Assembly (NCBI GenBank): GCA_003254885.1
Contig: QANT01000441.1
Span: forward strand, 1-64,000
Length of the DNA: 64,000 nt
Direction of reading: 5' to 3'
DNA from: Purshia tridentata
Lineage: Eukaryota; Streptophyta; Magnoliopsida; Rosales; Rosaceae
The notes under the pieces were generated by a model that saw only the letters and a program-made list of their open reading frames with translations, searched no databases and was not told the origin of the DNA. Shown here one piece after another: positions 1 to 10,925 of this stretch; the stretch's first letter is position 1, and every line of letters begins with the position of its first letter. A program made the position numbers and the translations under genes.

Positions 1-744
1 ACTGAGTATGCACCGAAATGATGTTTTAGTTCATTTTTAAACGAAATGTGCTTCTTTAGGTCTAGAATGCTAATCCAAGCATGAGAACGTGCTTCTTGCC
101 AACCGAGCATGATTTGGTGCAACTTTAACGAAATTGTTTACAGTCTGCACCGAAATGACGTTTCATGTATTCTTAACACCTAAAATGGTTCATTCAGGTT
201 AGAACGCCAATCCAAACAAGCGAAGGTGCTTCCTAATGTCTTTATTGCCAACCGAGCACGTTTTGATGTAATTTAAACGAAATTAGATTGAGTATGCACC
301 AAAATCATGTTTTCGTACGTTCGTAACAAAAAAGTTGCTTCTTGAGGGGTAGAACGCTAATCTAAGCACTAGAAAATGCTTCCCCACATCTAATTTCTTA
401 CCAATCGGGCACGTATTGGTCGAAAATTGGACGAAATTGGACCGAGTATGCACCGAAATGACGTTTCCGCTCCTTCTAAACATGGAATGTGCTTCTTTAG
501 GGCTAGAGTGCTAATCCAAGCATGAGAAAGCGCTTCCCCATGTCATTCTTGCCAACCGATAACTTTTTGGTGCAACTTTGGCCAAACTGTACTGAGTGTG
601 CACTAAAATGACATTTTTGTTCATTCTTAAGACCTAAAGTGGTTCTTTAGGGCTAGCACACTAATCGAGACATTAGAAAGTGCTTCCTCATCTCTTACTT
701 GCCAACCGGGCACATTTTGGTGCAATTTGGACGAGTTTAGACTG

Positions 745-815
745 TGTAATATCCCAAAAAAAAAAAATATACATATATAAGATATATAGGTATATTTCAG
801 ATTTGGGGCGTGACA
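745..815. mobile_element. Miniature LTR-like insertion (71 bp) with 5-bp target duplication
   Basis: A 71-bp A/T-rich sequence interrupts an H monomer. It begins TGTAATATCCCAAA and ends TTTGGGGCGTGACA, so it has TG...CA termini. It is flanked by the direct repeat GACTG at 740-744 and 816-820, and removing the insert plus one copy restores the satellite. The ends resemble those of the long gypsy LTR at 1230-3188 (TGTAACACC... and ...GGGGCGTGACA in sense). It may be a drastically shortened solo LTR or a tiny TRIM-like element. No coding capacity. Confidence 0.7.
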
Positions 816-1229
816 GACTGAGTATGCACAAAAAAACATTTTTGTTCTATCCTCACACGAAACGTGGTTCTTTAGGCCTAGAACACTAATCCAAGCGTGA
901 GAAAGTGCTCCCCTATGTCTTTCTTGCCAACCGAGCACGTTTTGGTGCAACGTCAGCCAAATTTCTCTCAGCGTGCAGCCAAATGACGTTTTCGTGCATT
1001 CTTAACACTTAAAGTTGTTCTTTAGGTCTAGAACGCTAATCGAGACACGAGAAACTGCTGCCCCATGTGTTTCTTGCCAACCGGGCACTTTTGGGTGCAT
1101 TCAGATGAACTGGACTTAGAATGCACGAAAATGACGTCGTAGTTCCTACTGAACACGAAATGCACTTCTTGAGGGCTAAAACGCTAATCCAAACAAGAGA
1201 AAGTGCTTCCCCATGTCTTTCTTACCAAC

Positions 1230-3188
1230 TGTCACGCCCCGACCCTTGGGCACGTGACTAACTGCTGAAGCTGAAAACTGAAACTGCTTTTCCTGCAACT
1301 GAAATCTGTTCCTGAAACTGTGGGCCCTTTTTATGAAACTGTGAGCCATGAATAATAAAATAATTTTACTGAAATCACTGTAACTTTACAAAACAATTCA
1401 CATAAAACCAAATGTAAAACCTTTTACATAAAAATCAAACTGTAAAACAGCTTTCTGAAACACTGCTGGTCCCACTGCCTCGTCTTCTCTTCACTGCCCC
1501 CTCAGCCTGCTCAACCTGCAAAACCAAACCCTGCACCCAACCACAGGTGCACCGGGTTTACACACAAACCCGGTAAGCTCACTAGAGCTCGTATGAGTGA
1601 AAATCCAACTGTAACCTCAAATTAACTGAATTAAAATAATCATACCACAATCCATCTTAATGCCTCAAAACACAATCAAGCCTCAAGTCACAAACACAAA
1701 TCTTATCCTGATTACCAAATCCTCTAACCAATGAATTCCACTGTGCCAAACTGTAATACTTCAAATTATTCTCAATTCAACCTTTAAACTGAAATAACCT
1801 CGGAACAATCCACTAGATCCTTACTTGGGATCCAACTAGATCCTCCAACTCGAATCCATTAATCCTCGAATAATAACTACTGATCCTTATTTAGAATCCA
1901 ACTTAATCCTCAATTGATACCCACTGTTACTCCAATCTCTTACTTAAGCCTTTAACTTCAATTAACCTTTAACACCTCGAGATATTCAATCCTAATTTCC
2001 AAACCCTCCTTAACTATCAAACAACCAACAATCAACAAAGCACACAAGGCAAGCAAGTAACTGGACCCTTTGTGGCTCCTTTGCACGGATTCCAAAATCC
2101 GGCAGCACAACGGCATCGGAAACACGATTCCCGAGCCGAGCACACCTGTTAAGACCAGACAACCACCAAATTCACAAACAAGCCAACAAACAACCAAAAC
2201 GAGCGGGAACCACCACACATGGTGGCTGCCCGACTCTCGGAAAAACACTCGAAAAGTTCAGAAGCTCACCCACAGGCTCGGGTGGTTGGCCCGAGACCAA
2301 AAAACTATTGAACGGTCACTGGAACCCCCCCACGCGGCGGGTCCCACGACGGTCAACGGCTAGTCAACGGCGGTCAACCTGCCAAAAGTCAAAGTCAAGT
2401 TTAGCTGAAACAAATTACACAGGCACGTAGAGGAGATCGAGGGGATCGATTCTCGAACCTGGGTCGACGGCCAAAAGTGGTCGGAAAAGGAAGAAAAACT
2501 GCCGGGGAGCTGCCGGCCTGCTCAACGCCGATCCGCCGTCCAGGGCGGTCCAACGGTTCAATCGAACCCACCAACAAGCTGGGCTCGACGAGGGGAGAAG
2601 ATCTGGGCAGGTAGGAGGTCGCGTCATCGCCGGAAACGCCGCGATCGCCGCCATGACGCCGACTATGCACGAACGACAACTCAATTTCTGGGCTACCCCA
2701 CGGGGAGCCGCCACCACAGGAAGGAAGAGAAGGAGCCGGCGAGCACGGGAAGCCAAGGATCGACTTCAGCCGCCGCCGGACGCGCCCCCACGCGCCGGCG
2801 AAAGTCACGGCTGAAAGTGAGGCTCGCGAGAGAGAGAGAGACTTCGGGAGAGGAGAGAGAAACTGAAAATTTTTCTGGGTTTTTGGGCTTTTAAAAACAC
2901 CTTTTTCAAAATTACCAACTTGTCCTTCTCTTCACACGTCCGTAACTTTCAAACCGTAGCTCCGTTTGACGCGTGCTACGTGTCTACGAACTCGTGAGGA
3001 CGAGACCTTTCCAACAAACCCAAGGTCAACGCAAAAAGTGCTCCCGAACTAAAAGTCAAACTTTTTGCCCCTTTAAAAGTCAAACTTTAAAATTTGAAAA
3101 ACGCCCAAACTGTTTTACTTCCCAAAAAAAATCTCGAAAATCTTTAAAAAGCTTTTCAAACCCACTTTGGAAAGTGCGGGGTGTTACA
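1230..3188 (-). mobile_element. Solo LTR of a Ty3/gypsy-type retrotransposon (family 'LTR2', 1959 bp)
   Basis: The segment begins TGTCACGCCCCGACCC and ends GGGGTGTTACA. It is bounded by the perfect 5-bp repeat CCAAC at 1225-1229 and 3189-3193, and the satellite monomer continues across it. In sense (minus strand) it starts TGTAACACCCC and ends GGGGCGTGACA. No gag, pol, PBS or PPT is inside, so it is a solo LTR. The same family recurs at about 46640-47686 (plus), 52469-52725 (plus, start only) and 54488-56163 (minus). It has a GC-rich middle (about 2330-2830), a short GA run near 2829-2842 and a conserved hairpin at 1551-1574. The gypsy assignment rests on termini and kinship to the gag-bearing family nearby. 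Confidence 0.88.
1551..1574 (-). other. Conserved hairpin in LTR2
   Basis: A 9-bp perfect stem, ACCGGGTTT paired with AAACCCGGT, encloses a 6-nt loop (ACACAC). The same hairpin is at 47375-47398, and a version with one exchanged base pair is at 54592-54615. It lies in the 3' part of the LTR in sense orientation, where R/U5 processing signals of retrotransposons would fall. The role is unknown. Confidence 0.6.
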
Positions 3189-3783
3189 CCAACCGAGCAC
3201 GTTTTGGTGCAATGTTAACCCAAATTTGACTCAGTTTGCATTGAAATGACGTATTCGTGCATTCTCTGCACCTAAAGTGGTTCTTTACGGCTAGAACACT
3301 AATCCAGACATGAGAAAGCGCTTCCCAATGTTTCTCTCGCCGATCGGGAACGTTTTAGTGTAACTTTAATCAAATCGAACTTAGTGTGCACCGAAATTAC
3401 CATTTTTGTGCACTCGTTACACCTAAAGTGCTTCTTTGGGGTTAGCACGCTAATCGAGACATGAGAAAGTGCTTCCTCATGTCTTTCTTGCCAAGCAAGA
3501 CCGTTTTGGTGCAATTTGGGCGAATTTGGACTGAATATGCACCGAAATGATGTTTTCGTGCATTCTTAATACCTAGAGTTGTTCTTTAGGGTTAGCACGC
3601 TAATCGAGATAAGAGAAAGTGCTTCCACATGTCTTTCTTTCCAGCCGGGCACGTTTTGATGCAATTTACACGAAAGTAGACTGAGTATGCACCGAAATGA
3701 TGTTTTAATTCTTTCTTCACACGAAATGTGCTTCTTGATGGCAAGAATGCTATCCAAGAAAGAGAACGTGCTTGTTGCCAACC

Positions 3784-5423
3784 GCGCATAATTTGGTGCG
3801 ACTTTAACCAAATTGTTCACAGTGTGCACCGAAATGACGTTTCATGCATTCTTAACACCTAAAATGGTTCACTCGGGTTAGAATGCCAATCCACACAAGC
3901 AAAGGCGCTTCCTAATGTCTTTATTGCCAACCAGGCACGTTTTGATGTAATTTAAACGAAATTAGATTGAGTATGCACCGAAATGATGTTTTCGTGCGTT
4001 CGTAACAAAAAAGGTGCTTCTTGATGGCTAGAACGCTAATCCAAGCACGAGAAAGTGCTTTCCCATATCTAATTTCTTGCCAACCGAGCACGTTTTGCTG
4101 GAAAATTGGACGAAATTGGACTGAGTATGCTCCGAAATGACGTTTCCGCTCTTTCCAAACACGGAATGTGCTTCTTTAGGGCTAGAGTGCTAATCCAAGC
4201 ATGAGAAAGTGCTTCCCCATGTCATTCTTGCCAACCGATAACTTTTTGGTGCAACTTTAGCCAAACTGTACTGAGTGTGCACTGAAATGACATTTTCGTT
4301 CACTCTTAACACCTAAAGTGGTTCTTTAGCGCTAGCACGCTAATCAAGACATTAGAAAGTGCTTCCTCTTCTCTTTCTTGCCAACCGGGCACGTTTTGGT
4401 GCAATTTGGAGGAGGTTAGACTAAGTATTCACGAGAAGACATTTTTGTTCTATCCTCACATGAAATGTGCTTCGTTAGGCCTAGAATGCTAATCCAAGCG
4501 TGAGAAAGTGCTCCCCTATGTCTTTCTTGCCAACCGTGCACGTTTTGGTGCAACGTCAACCAAATTGCACTTAGCCTGCACCAAAATGACGTTTTCGTGC
4601 ATTCTTAACACTTAAAGTTATTCCTTAGGCCTATAACACTAATCGAGACACGAGAAACTGCTTCCCCATGTGTTTCTTGCCAACCATGCACTTTTGGGTG
4701 CAATTGGATGAACTGCACTTAGAATGCACCGAAATGACGTCGTAGTTCCTTGTAAAAGCGAAATGCACTTCTTCAGGGCTAAAACGCTAATCCAAACAAG
4801 AGAAAGTGCTTCCCCATGTCTTTCTTGCCAACCGAGCTCGTTTTGGTGCAATGTTAACCCAAATTTGACTCAGTTTGCACTGAAATGACGTATTCGTGCA
4901 TTCTCTGCACCTAAAGTGGTTCTTTACGGCTAGAACGCTAATCGAGACATGAGAAAGTGCTTCCCAATGTCTTTCTCGCCGGTCGGGAACGTTTTGGTGT
5001 TACTTTAATCAAATCGAACTCAGTGTGCATCGATGTGAACGTTTTCGTGCACTCATTACACCTAAAGTGCTTCTTTGGGGTTGGCACGCTAATCGAGACT
5101 TGAGAAAGTGCTTCCTCATGTCTTTCTTGCCAAGTAAGAACGTTTTGGTACAATTTGGGTGAATTTGGACTGAATATGCACCGAAATGATTTTTTCGTGC
5201 ATTCTTAACACCTAAAGTTGTTCTTTAGGGCTAGCATGCTAATCGAGACATGAGAAAGTGCTTCCACATGTCTTTCTTGCCAGCCAGGCACGTTTTGATG
5301 CATTTTACACAAAAGTAGACTAAGTATGCATGGAAATGATGTTTTAGTTCTTTCTTAACACGAAATGTGCTTCTTGAGGTTCAGAACGCTAATCCAAGCA
5401 TGAGAACGTGCTTCTTGCCAACC
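3784..5423 (-). repeat. One full 11-monomer HOR unit, 1640 bp
   Basis: This is the one complete 11-mer free of inserted elements, measured from one type-D monomer to the next. Read on the plus strand the order is D, C, B, A, H, X1, X2, X3, G, F, E. Types A to H correspond one to one with the eight monomers of the plus-strand array; for example, A contains the TTATCGGTTGG core and D the GAAGCACGTTCTCATGC segment. Types X1 (core near 4542), X2 (near 4691) and X3 (near 4840) have no counterpart in the 1190-bp unit. The short D-to-E step (137-138 bp) is shared by both HOR forms, so the orders are homologous. Confidence 0.88.
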
Positions 5424-5724
5424 GAGCATGATTTGGTGCGACTTTAACCAAATTATTCACAGTGTGCACTAAAATGACATTTCATGCATTCTTAACATCA
5501 AAAATGGTTCATTCGGGTTTAAACGCCAATCCAAACAAGCGAAGCTGCTTCCTAATGTCTTTACTGCCAACCGGGCACGTTTTGATGCGATTTAAACGAA
5601 ATTAGATTGAGTATGCACCGAAATTATGTTTGCGTGAATTCGTAACAAAAAAGGTGCTTCTTTAGGGCTAGAACGCTAATGCAAGCACGAGAAAGTGCTT
5701 CCCCATATCTAATTTCTTGCCAAC

Positions 5725-6490
5725 CACTACTACAAAAAAGCTCATATATATGAGTAATTTCCCGATATTTAATGGATAAAAATTTCAAGATATGATTGCA
5801 TGATATAAGAGGTCCTAGTTTGGATATCGGTTTTAAACTGATATCTCATATATATTTGATATCAGTTTTTAGTTTAAATTCAATATTAATTAATCGGTTT
5901 ATTCATTTTGGAATGAACTAAAAATAAACAACTGATATATATACTATATAAAATATCAGTATTTTACCCACAACTGATATCCTAAATATTAATTATATGA
6001 GTTCTAATATTAGTAACTGGTATAAATATAACTATAGACATCGGTATCGAATAAAAGAACTGATATCAATACTCCATACAATTCCAGTTTTTCATTTAAA
6101 TTCGATATAAAATAGTATGTTTATGCATTCTAGAATAGAGAAAAAACAACAAACCGATATTTATTTTATTTATTATATCAATATATTAACTATAACTGGT
6201 ATCTTAAATTTATATTATATGGGTTCTAATATTAATAACTTATATAAATATAAGTATACACATCGGTTTAGAATAATAGAATTGATATCAATACTCTATA
6301 CAATGCCATTTTTTTCCCTTTTGTTTAGAACTGATTTTGAAGCTAGGATTGGCACCAGTTTATGGTAACAAAACTAATATCTATTCTTCATATAATTTCA
6401 ATATTTAAAACCGATATATTTTGTTTAAGTTTAGTGATATATAGCACCTGTTTTGATATCGGGTATGTTTGTCGAAAAACTGAGATAATT
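5725..6490. mobile_element. CACTA (CMC/EnSpm) transposon terminus with subterminal repeats
   Basis: Satellite stops exactly where CACTACTACAAAAA begins, the canonical CACTA terminal inverted repeat. The next 750 bp are A/T-rich and dense in ACTGATAT / GATATC / ATCGGT motifs in both orientations, as expected of the subterminal transposase-binding regions of CACTA elements. A reciprocal TTTTTGTAGTAGTG end was not found before the solo LTR at 10084, so only one terminus is visible. A 3-bp target duplication cannot be tested without the other end. Confidence 0.8.
5971..6314. repeat. Subterminal tandem duplication of about 220 bp inside the CACTA end
   Basis: The stretch beginning with AACTGATATCCTAAATATT (about 5971-6090) recurs in diverged form about 221 bp later (about 6192-6314). 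Both copies share the same series: GGTTCTAATATTA or GAGTTCTAATATTA, then a CATCGGT motif, then GATATCAATACTC and ATACAAT. This suggests tandem growth of transposase-binding repeats. Confidence 0.6.
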
Positions 6491-6865
6491 GGTCAAAATT
6501 AAACATCTAGCATTGCATATTTATTTAGTTGCCACCTGCACAGAATATCATCCATTTCATATCAAAAGTCCTCAAATGTCATATATTTCAATATCTCCAA
6601 GAACCCAGAAGTTGTATACATATTACAAAAATTAGGGCACCTCTATCTATAACCCCGTTAAATATATCTAAGCTAGGCAAATCATGTTCAAGACCCTTTA
6701 CAAAACATGTACTTAGACACTTAGGCATTAGGCATGCAGTTTCCTAATTCCCCATTCCCCTTTACAAAATATGGGCATGGGAGTTGTCATCTTAATTAGT
6801 AGATCTACGTGTTCTAGTTAGATGTTTATCCACAAAAATGCCCTAAGTTTGCATTCAGCCATCAA

Positions 6866-6976
6866 TCACCATATATCACCATACACTAAGTTAACAAAGT
6901 CACTCCATTCAACTCTTACTTCATCAATTTGTTCTTGAGTGTAATTGCATCGCTTCTCGATCCCTGTATTGCTCCA
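6866..6976 (-). pseudogene. Exon-like remnant, terminal exon (37 codons), function not certain
   Basis: On the minus strand a TTTTCAG acceptor is followed by an open frame of 36 residues and a TGA stop. It starts WSNTGIEKRCNYTQEQIDEV and continues with an RVEW segment. An acidic (I/L)DEVR.EW ending of this sort occurs at the C-terminus of Ulp1-like (C48) peptidase genes carried by plant CACTA elements. That match is from memory and weak, so I give no product. It lies 0.4 kb inside the end of the subterminal region, fitting a last exon of a transposon gene read toward that terminus. Confidence 0.35.
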
Positions 6977-7689
6977 CTGAAAACAAATGAAATTGCATTA
7001 TTTCTTAAGAGAGGGCCAAAGTCCACAGCACATTCAAACAAATTAATAAACCCATAAATAAATCTATGCGTGCCATCTCAATTATCATCCTAATAATAAA
7101 TCAAACAATTAGCATCCATCTCAATTATCATCCCAAAATTCTTGTAGGCCCATTTCAGTAACTCAAAGTGGTCTTAATCTATTGCAATATTAATTTATAC
7201 TATAAAGGTACATGTTAACTCAATTTCATAAATGCAATTATTCAAAGGGCAGTAAACTAGCTTAGAGGAATGAATGATGCAAAAATGATGCAAAACAGCT
7301 AGAAATTTGGTCACAACCATAATGTCGTCCAACCTGCTGGTATTGTTAGTCCTAACAATTTTAAAGCTTAATAAGTCAGGTGCAACATTTCCCAGCTTAA
7401 GAGTTTCATTGATAACTTATGTTTTTCAAGGACCAACCCAATTATCAAACTTTTGCAATAATATAGAAGGAATGTACAATGAAATAGGCTCAAAGGTACC
7501 CAAAGTCCCAAATGCAGAAAAACCACTATAATTTACAATGAATGAAGGTTCTAAAAGTTTAAAAATTTGGCAATAATTAAACTACAATGCAAGCATCAGT
7601 CTGTCCAACTCTAGTTGTCCAAGGAATGGTGAATACAAACTTTCTTCTGCTAAGAAAATGGGGGAAAAAAAATTCATTTTTTCACTTAC

Positions 7690-7781
7690 TTTGCAGGCAA
7701 AACATTCTCCATAGCTTCCAATTCTTCAGGTTATAGGGTAACATGCACTTTATTGGCTTTTTGTCCTCTAAGGAGATCAAC
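7690..7781 (-). pseudogene. Exon-like remnant with splice sites and one in-frame stop
   Basis: On the minus strand a TATCTTAG acceptor and a GTAAGTG donor bracket 92 bp. In one frame it reads VDLLRGQKANKVHVTL, then a TAA stop, then PEELEAMENVLPA. The codon-like composition, the splice sites and the shared strand with the 6866-6976 segment suggest the same decayed transposon gene. I do not recognise the family. The in-frame stop means it is not functional as read. Confidence 0.35.
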
Positions 7782-9560
7782 CTAAGATAAAAGTGACAAA
7801 CGAATCAACGCATAATACAAAATATTTGGTGCCGAATCCCCACAAAAATTTAGCAAGAGATGAATGCAGCTATAACTAGCTTTCTTATGAACCTTAATGA
7901 AGAGTCAATATACTTTTGCTTTTGAGCCTTACAATTATCATGAATTGTTCCAATCAAAAATGGTAAGTTTAAGATTTATTGTATATTAGGAAGCAAGTTT
8001 ATTAAAGACCTTTTCAAGTAAAATGGTAAAGTTGGTTGAACTAATTCTTGCACTAACAACATTAAGACCATCATGAGTATGCCACCTGATATGCTATATG
8101 GTCCAACATGCTTGCTTTATGAATAATAACTTTGAGGAACTGACAGGTTCTTCAAACTTACCTCAAAAATTATCACGCAACGACTTGCTCCCATTCGAAT
8201 GGAGAAAAATGCAACCTAAAGTTGATTTCAAAGGGCCTGCTCCCATTACCTCAAGGATTACAAGAGCAGTCACTAGTATTCTCACTTGTAAAATCACAAT
8301 CCAAGAATCTACATAAAACCAAACTCACACCAAATAGGAAGAAATTAAAGAAACAAATAGAGTGACTTAATTGGAAGCAACATCTAAAAGAGAACAAATT
8401 GAGTGAAGCAAATAAAAAGAGGGACCAAATTAAACAATGGAGTACCTAATAGAAAAAAAAAAAAATTAAAGAGTGACTAAATTAAACAACGGCGTACCTA
8501 TGCAAAGCGGTTTGTGAGACCTTCAAAAAAAAGGAGAAAAAAAAAGAGTTGTCTGCAAAAGAAAAAGAAGAGTCAGCATTGTTTCAAACAGAAAAAACAA
8601 AAACAAAAAGGATGTTCTGGTTCTTTTAATGCAGCAAATAGACACAAACAGAGAGGAAATACATATATGTTTCCTTGGTCCTCCACAGTTGATGACCTGT
8701 TATAGAATTGTTTTGCTATTTCTTTTATGACATAATGGCATAATGAAATTATGGCTACAAGTTATATTATGCTTCCTTAGCTGGTCTAAGGGCTGCTAGG
8801 AACTACTGATTCCAATTGTATTTCTCACATGCCAACATTTCGAACATAAAAAATTAAAGATCACAGTTGTTGACATATACTTACCCTCCACAACCAACCC
8901 ATAGTAAATCATGAAAAGCAAGTTATTCCAAGGAGATAGAAGCTGTCAACTGTTTCGCAAGCACCTGAAATAATTTCATTTGCAATTTTAGAATGACCAA
9001 TACATTCTTTTTCTTGTCCCTTTTCACATCATAGAATGACTTTCTCAACGAAAAAACCAGAGTATGAAAGCATGTAGAGTGTAGCCTACCTTCTTGAATA
9101 CAGTTTTTGAATCCTTCTTTCCCTTGAAAATCTTATCCAATATTAAATGTAGGAAATGCCCAAAAGGTCCAAGAAAAACACATATGTAACAATAGTCATA
9201 TAAATTTGACATATTATTTTTTTTCAAAAAGAGACATATTAGCAATTTCCATGTGTGCATATAGCAATTCTTAGTTCTTTCTCTTGGCACATTAATAATT
9301 TTACAGCAACTCAAAAACAGTCCTAAAGTGGTAGTACGTATCCGTCCAACTGAACTTCTTACACAATCTTTTCAAAAAAATTTGATAAAAAGAAGTAGAT
9401 TTCACCCAATAATAATTGTAATTATGACTGCACAATGATATCTCCCAAAAAACTATGCTGCATATTTTTCATTTTCTCATTTTAGTAGCATATTTTCTGT
9501 TTGTTATACTATTTTGCAGAAAAGTTTAGTGTTATTAATTTCTCTGGACTGTATGCCTTA

Positions 9561-10083
9561 ATCTATAAACCCAGGTCAGGGGTGTGATATGCAGGTTGAG
9601 GTTATAGACATCCACGCAAGCAAAACGCACCCTATCCTAACCATGCTCATTTAGTACTTTACACATTAAAAGTTAGTATGAACTTTTTTACTATGATTAA
9701 TTATTTATTAATCATCTTTTAAAAAAAATTTCATACAAGGATTGGATTTGATTAATCAAATTCATGGGTACGAACTTATAACTTTGGTTTGGGTTTAGTT
9801 AATTTCTTTTGATTAAGGTTCTAGTTAATTTTAACTAGATTCAATTGTAGTTCTTGTTTGCTTGATGGCAACGTCGTACGTGTGGGATACATGGTGAATT
9901 AGGATGCACAGAATCTAAGTGGGTGAGACTGTACTGTAGTCTTGTTATTTTTGTAGGTGAGACTATACTATGGTCATGTTTTTTTTTTGTGGTTTTGTTA
10001 TTAGACCTTTATTATTTAATTTATGGCTTTATTTACCAATTATTTGCTTGTATGCTAGAATTTGAAATAATTATAGGATTGGA
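9561..10083. other. Unassigned A/T-rich filler
   Basis: No open frame, repeat or transposon end could be recognised here. It contains short A and T runs and ends in TTGGA, which is the left target duplication of the adjacent solo LTR. Only about 20 bp of the same non-satellite context (12928-12947) lie on the far side of that LTR before satellite resumes. The LTR therefore inserted close to the filler/satellite boundary. Confidence 0.5.
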
Positions 10084-10734
10084 TGACAGGACCCTCCCCG
10101 AATTCCACCCTAGAACCCGGAGTGATCCTGCGGGCATCCAATATCAAGGAAAATCCTACCGAAATTTCGCCAGAACTTCCCCTGAAATTGGACGAACCCT
10201 TTTTCTCCACGAGACCTGCAAATGCACTTCTAAGTTCCACAGCTCCTCTACCACAACCAAAAGGGTCTCCGACCCAAATTCCAAAACCAATTACTCAAGT
10301 TTTCAATAGGTTATCAGAGCCGCGCAACAAAATTTACCAAGAAGATCAAATTTACAAGAATAAAAAATTCCTACTGTTTCACGACTTTATAATAGTGCCT
10401 CGACGTCTTTGGCTCGACCGTTCCACCGCTACAACCTGGGGGAAAAATTAAAACAATCATAAGGAGAAAACTAGTAAGATAACTCAGTGAGTGGACATAA
10501 ACCAGAATAAGCATTTATAACCTTTACTTTCAAGCTCCTTAAAATTTCACAAACTTTCATTAAAATCCCCCAGTTTTAAAATAACTTTCATAAAATCCAT
10601 TGAAAACTCTGTGAGTAAATCCATACTTTAAAATTCACTTTGAAATTTTCTGGAAAATCAATAAAGCTTGTTAAGTTGTTAAATATCACTTTGGAACTGA
10701 TATCATAATAGAAATTTGCACTCAACAGTTACCC

Positions 10735-10925
10735 ACCGAACCTGCCGTACATGCGCAGGGCCCACGACCTGCCGTACGCATGCAAGGCCAATAATCCTGC
10801 CGTACATGCGCAGGCCCTACGACCTGCCGTACGCTTGCAAGGCCAATATCCTGCCGTACATGTGCAGAGGCAGGGTCTGTCATACACATGCAGGGCCAAT
10901 ATCCTGCCGTACGTGCACGCAGGGC
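10735..10925 (-). repeat. Minisatellite inside LTR1 (GTACATGC/GGCCA units)
   Basis: A run of diverged units with the motif CCTGCCGTACATGCGCAGG alternating with a GGCCAAT spacer. The same part of the LTR at 46459-46612, 48680-48830 and 53534-53840 is also a tandem repeat, there with a clear 52-bp period. Unit number differs between LTR copies. Confidence 0.75.

Larger units (their letters stand above)
1..5724 (-). repeat. Satellite block 1: about 150-bp monomers in an 11-monomer HOR of about 1640 bp
   Basis: Tandem monomers of about 150 bp fill this stretch, in reverse orientation relative to the large block at 12948-34674. Each carries a core that reads on the minus strand as CACCAAAACGTGCCCGGTTGG or a variant, then a GAAGCACTTTCTC segment and a TAGCCCTAAAGAACCAC segment. 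Core positions from 3201 to 5579 are spaced 151, 151, 150, 137, 149, 153, 151, 150, 149, 149, 149, 151, 151, 150, 138 and 149 bp. Monomer types recur in fixed order with a period of 1639-1640 bp: cores at 3201 and 4840 match, as do 3352 and 4991, and the type-D monomers at 3784 and 5424. The D copy near 105 is 1639 bp from 3784 once the two inserts are removed. In sense order the unit is A-B-C-D-E-F-G-X3-X2-X1-H. The block ends abruptly inside a B monomer at the CACTA terminus. Confidence 0.93.
6491..9560 (-). mobile_element. Degraded interior of the CACTA element (probable)
   Basis: About 3 kb of A/T-rich DNA without any long open frame follows the subterminal region. Two short exon-like segments on the minus strand (6866-6976 and 7690-7781) have plausible splice sites. 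Elsewhere there are homopolymer A runs (8450-8466, 8520-8600) and no recognisable transposase domain. Assignment to the CACTA element is by position only; the right boundary is not visible and part could be unrelated filler. Confidence 0.4.

Noticed and set aside
2070-2808. Open frames of 96-135 codons on both strands in the GC-rich middle of LTR2
   Set aside because: GC-rich DNA has few stops. The segment is inside a solo LTR, and the related LTR at 54488-56163 does not preserve the same frames.
8453-8620. A Lys-rich small protein (63 codons) in the CACTA interior
   Set aside because: Derived from A-rich runs; no homologous features, and no promoter or splice context that would support a gene.
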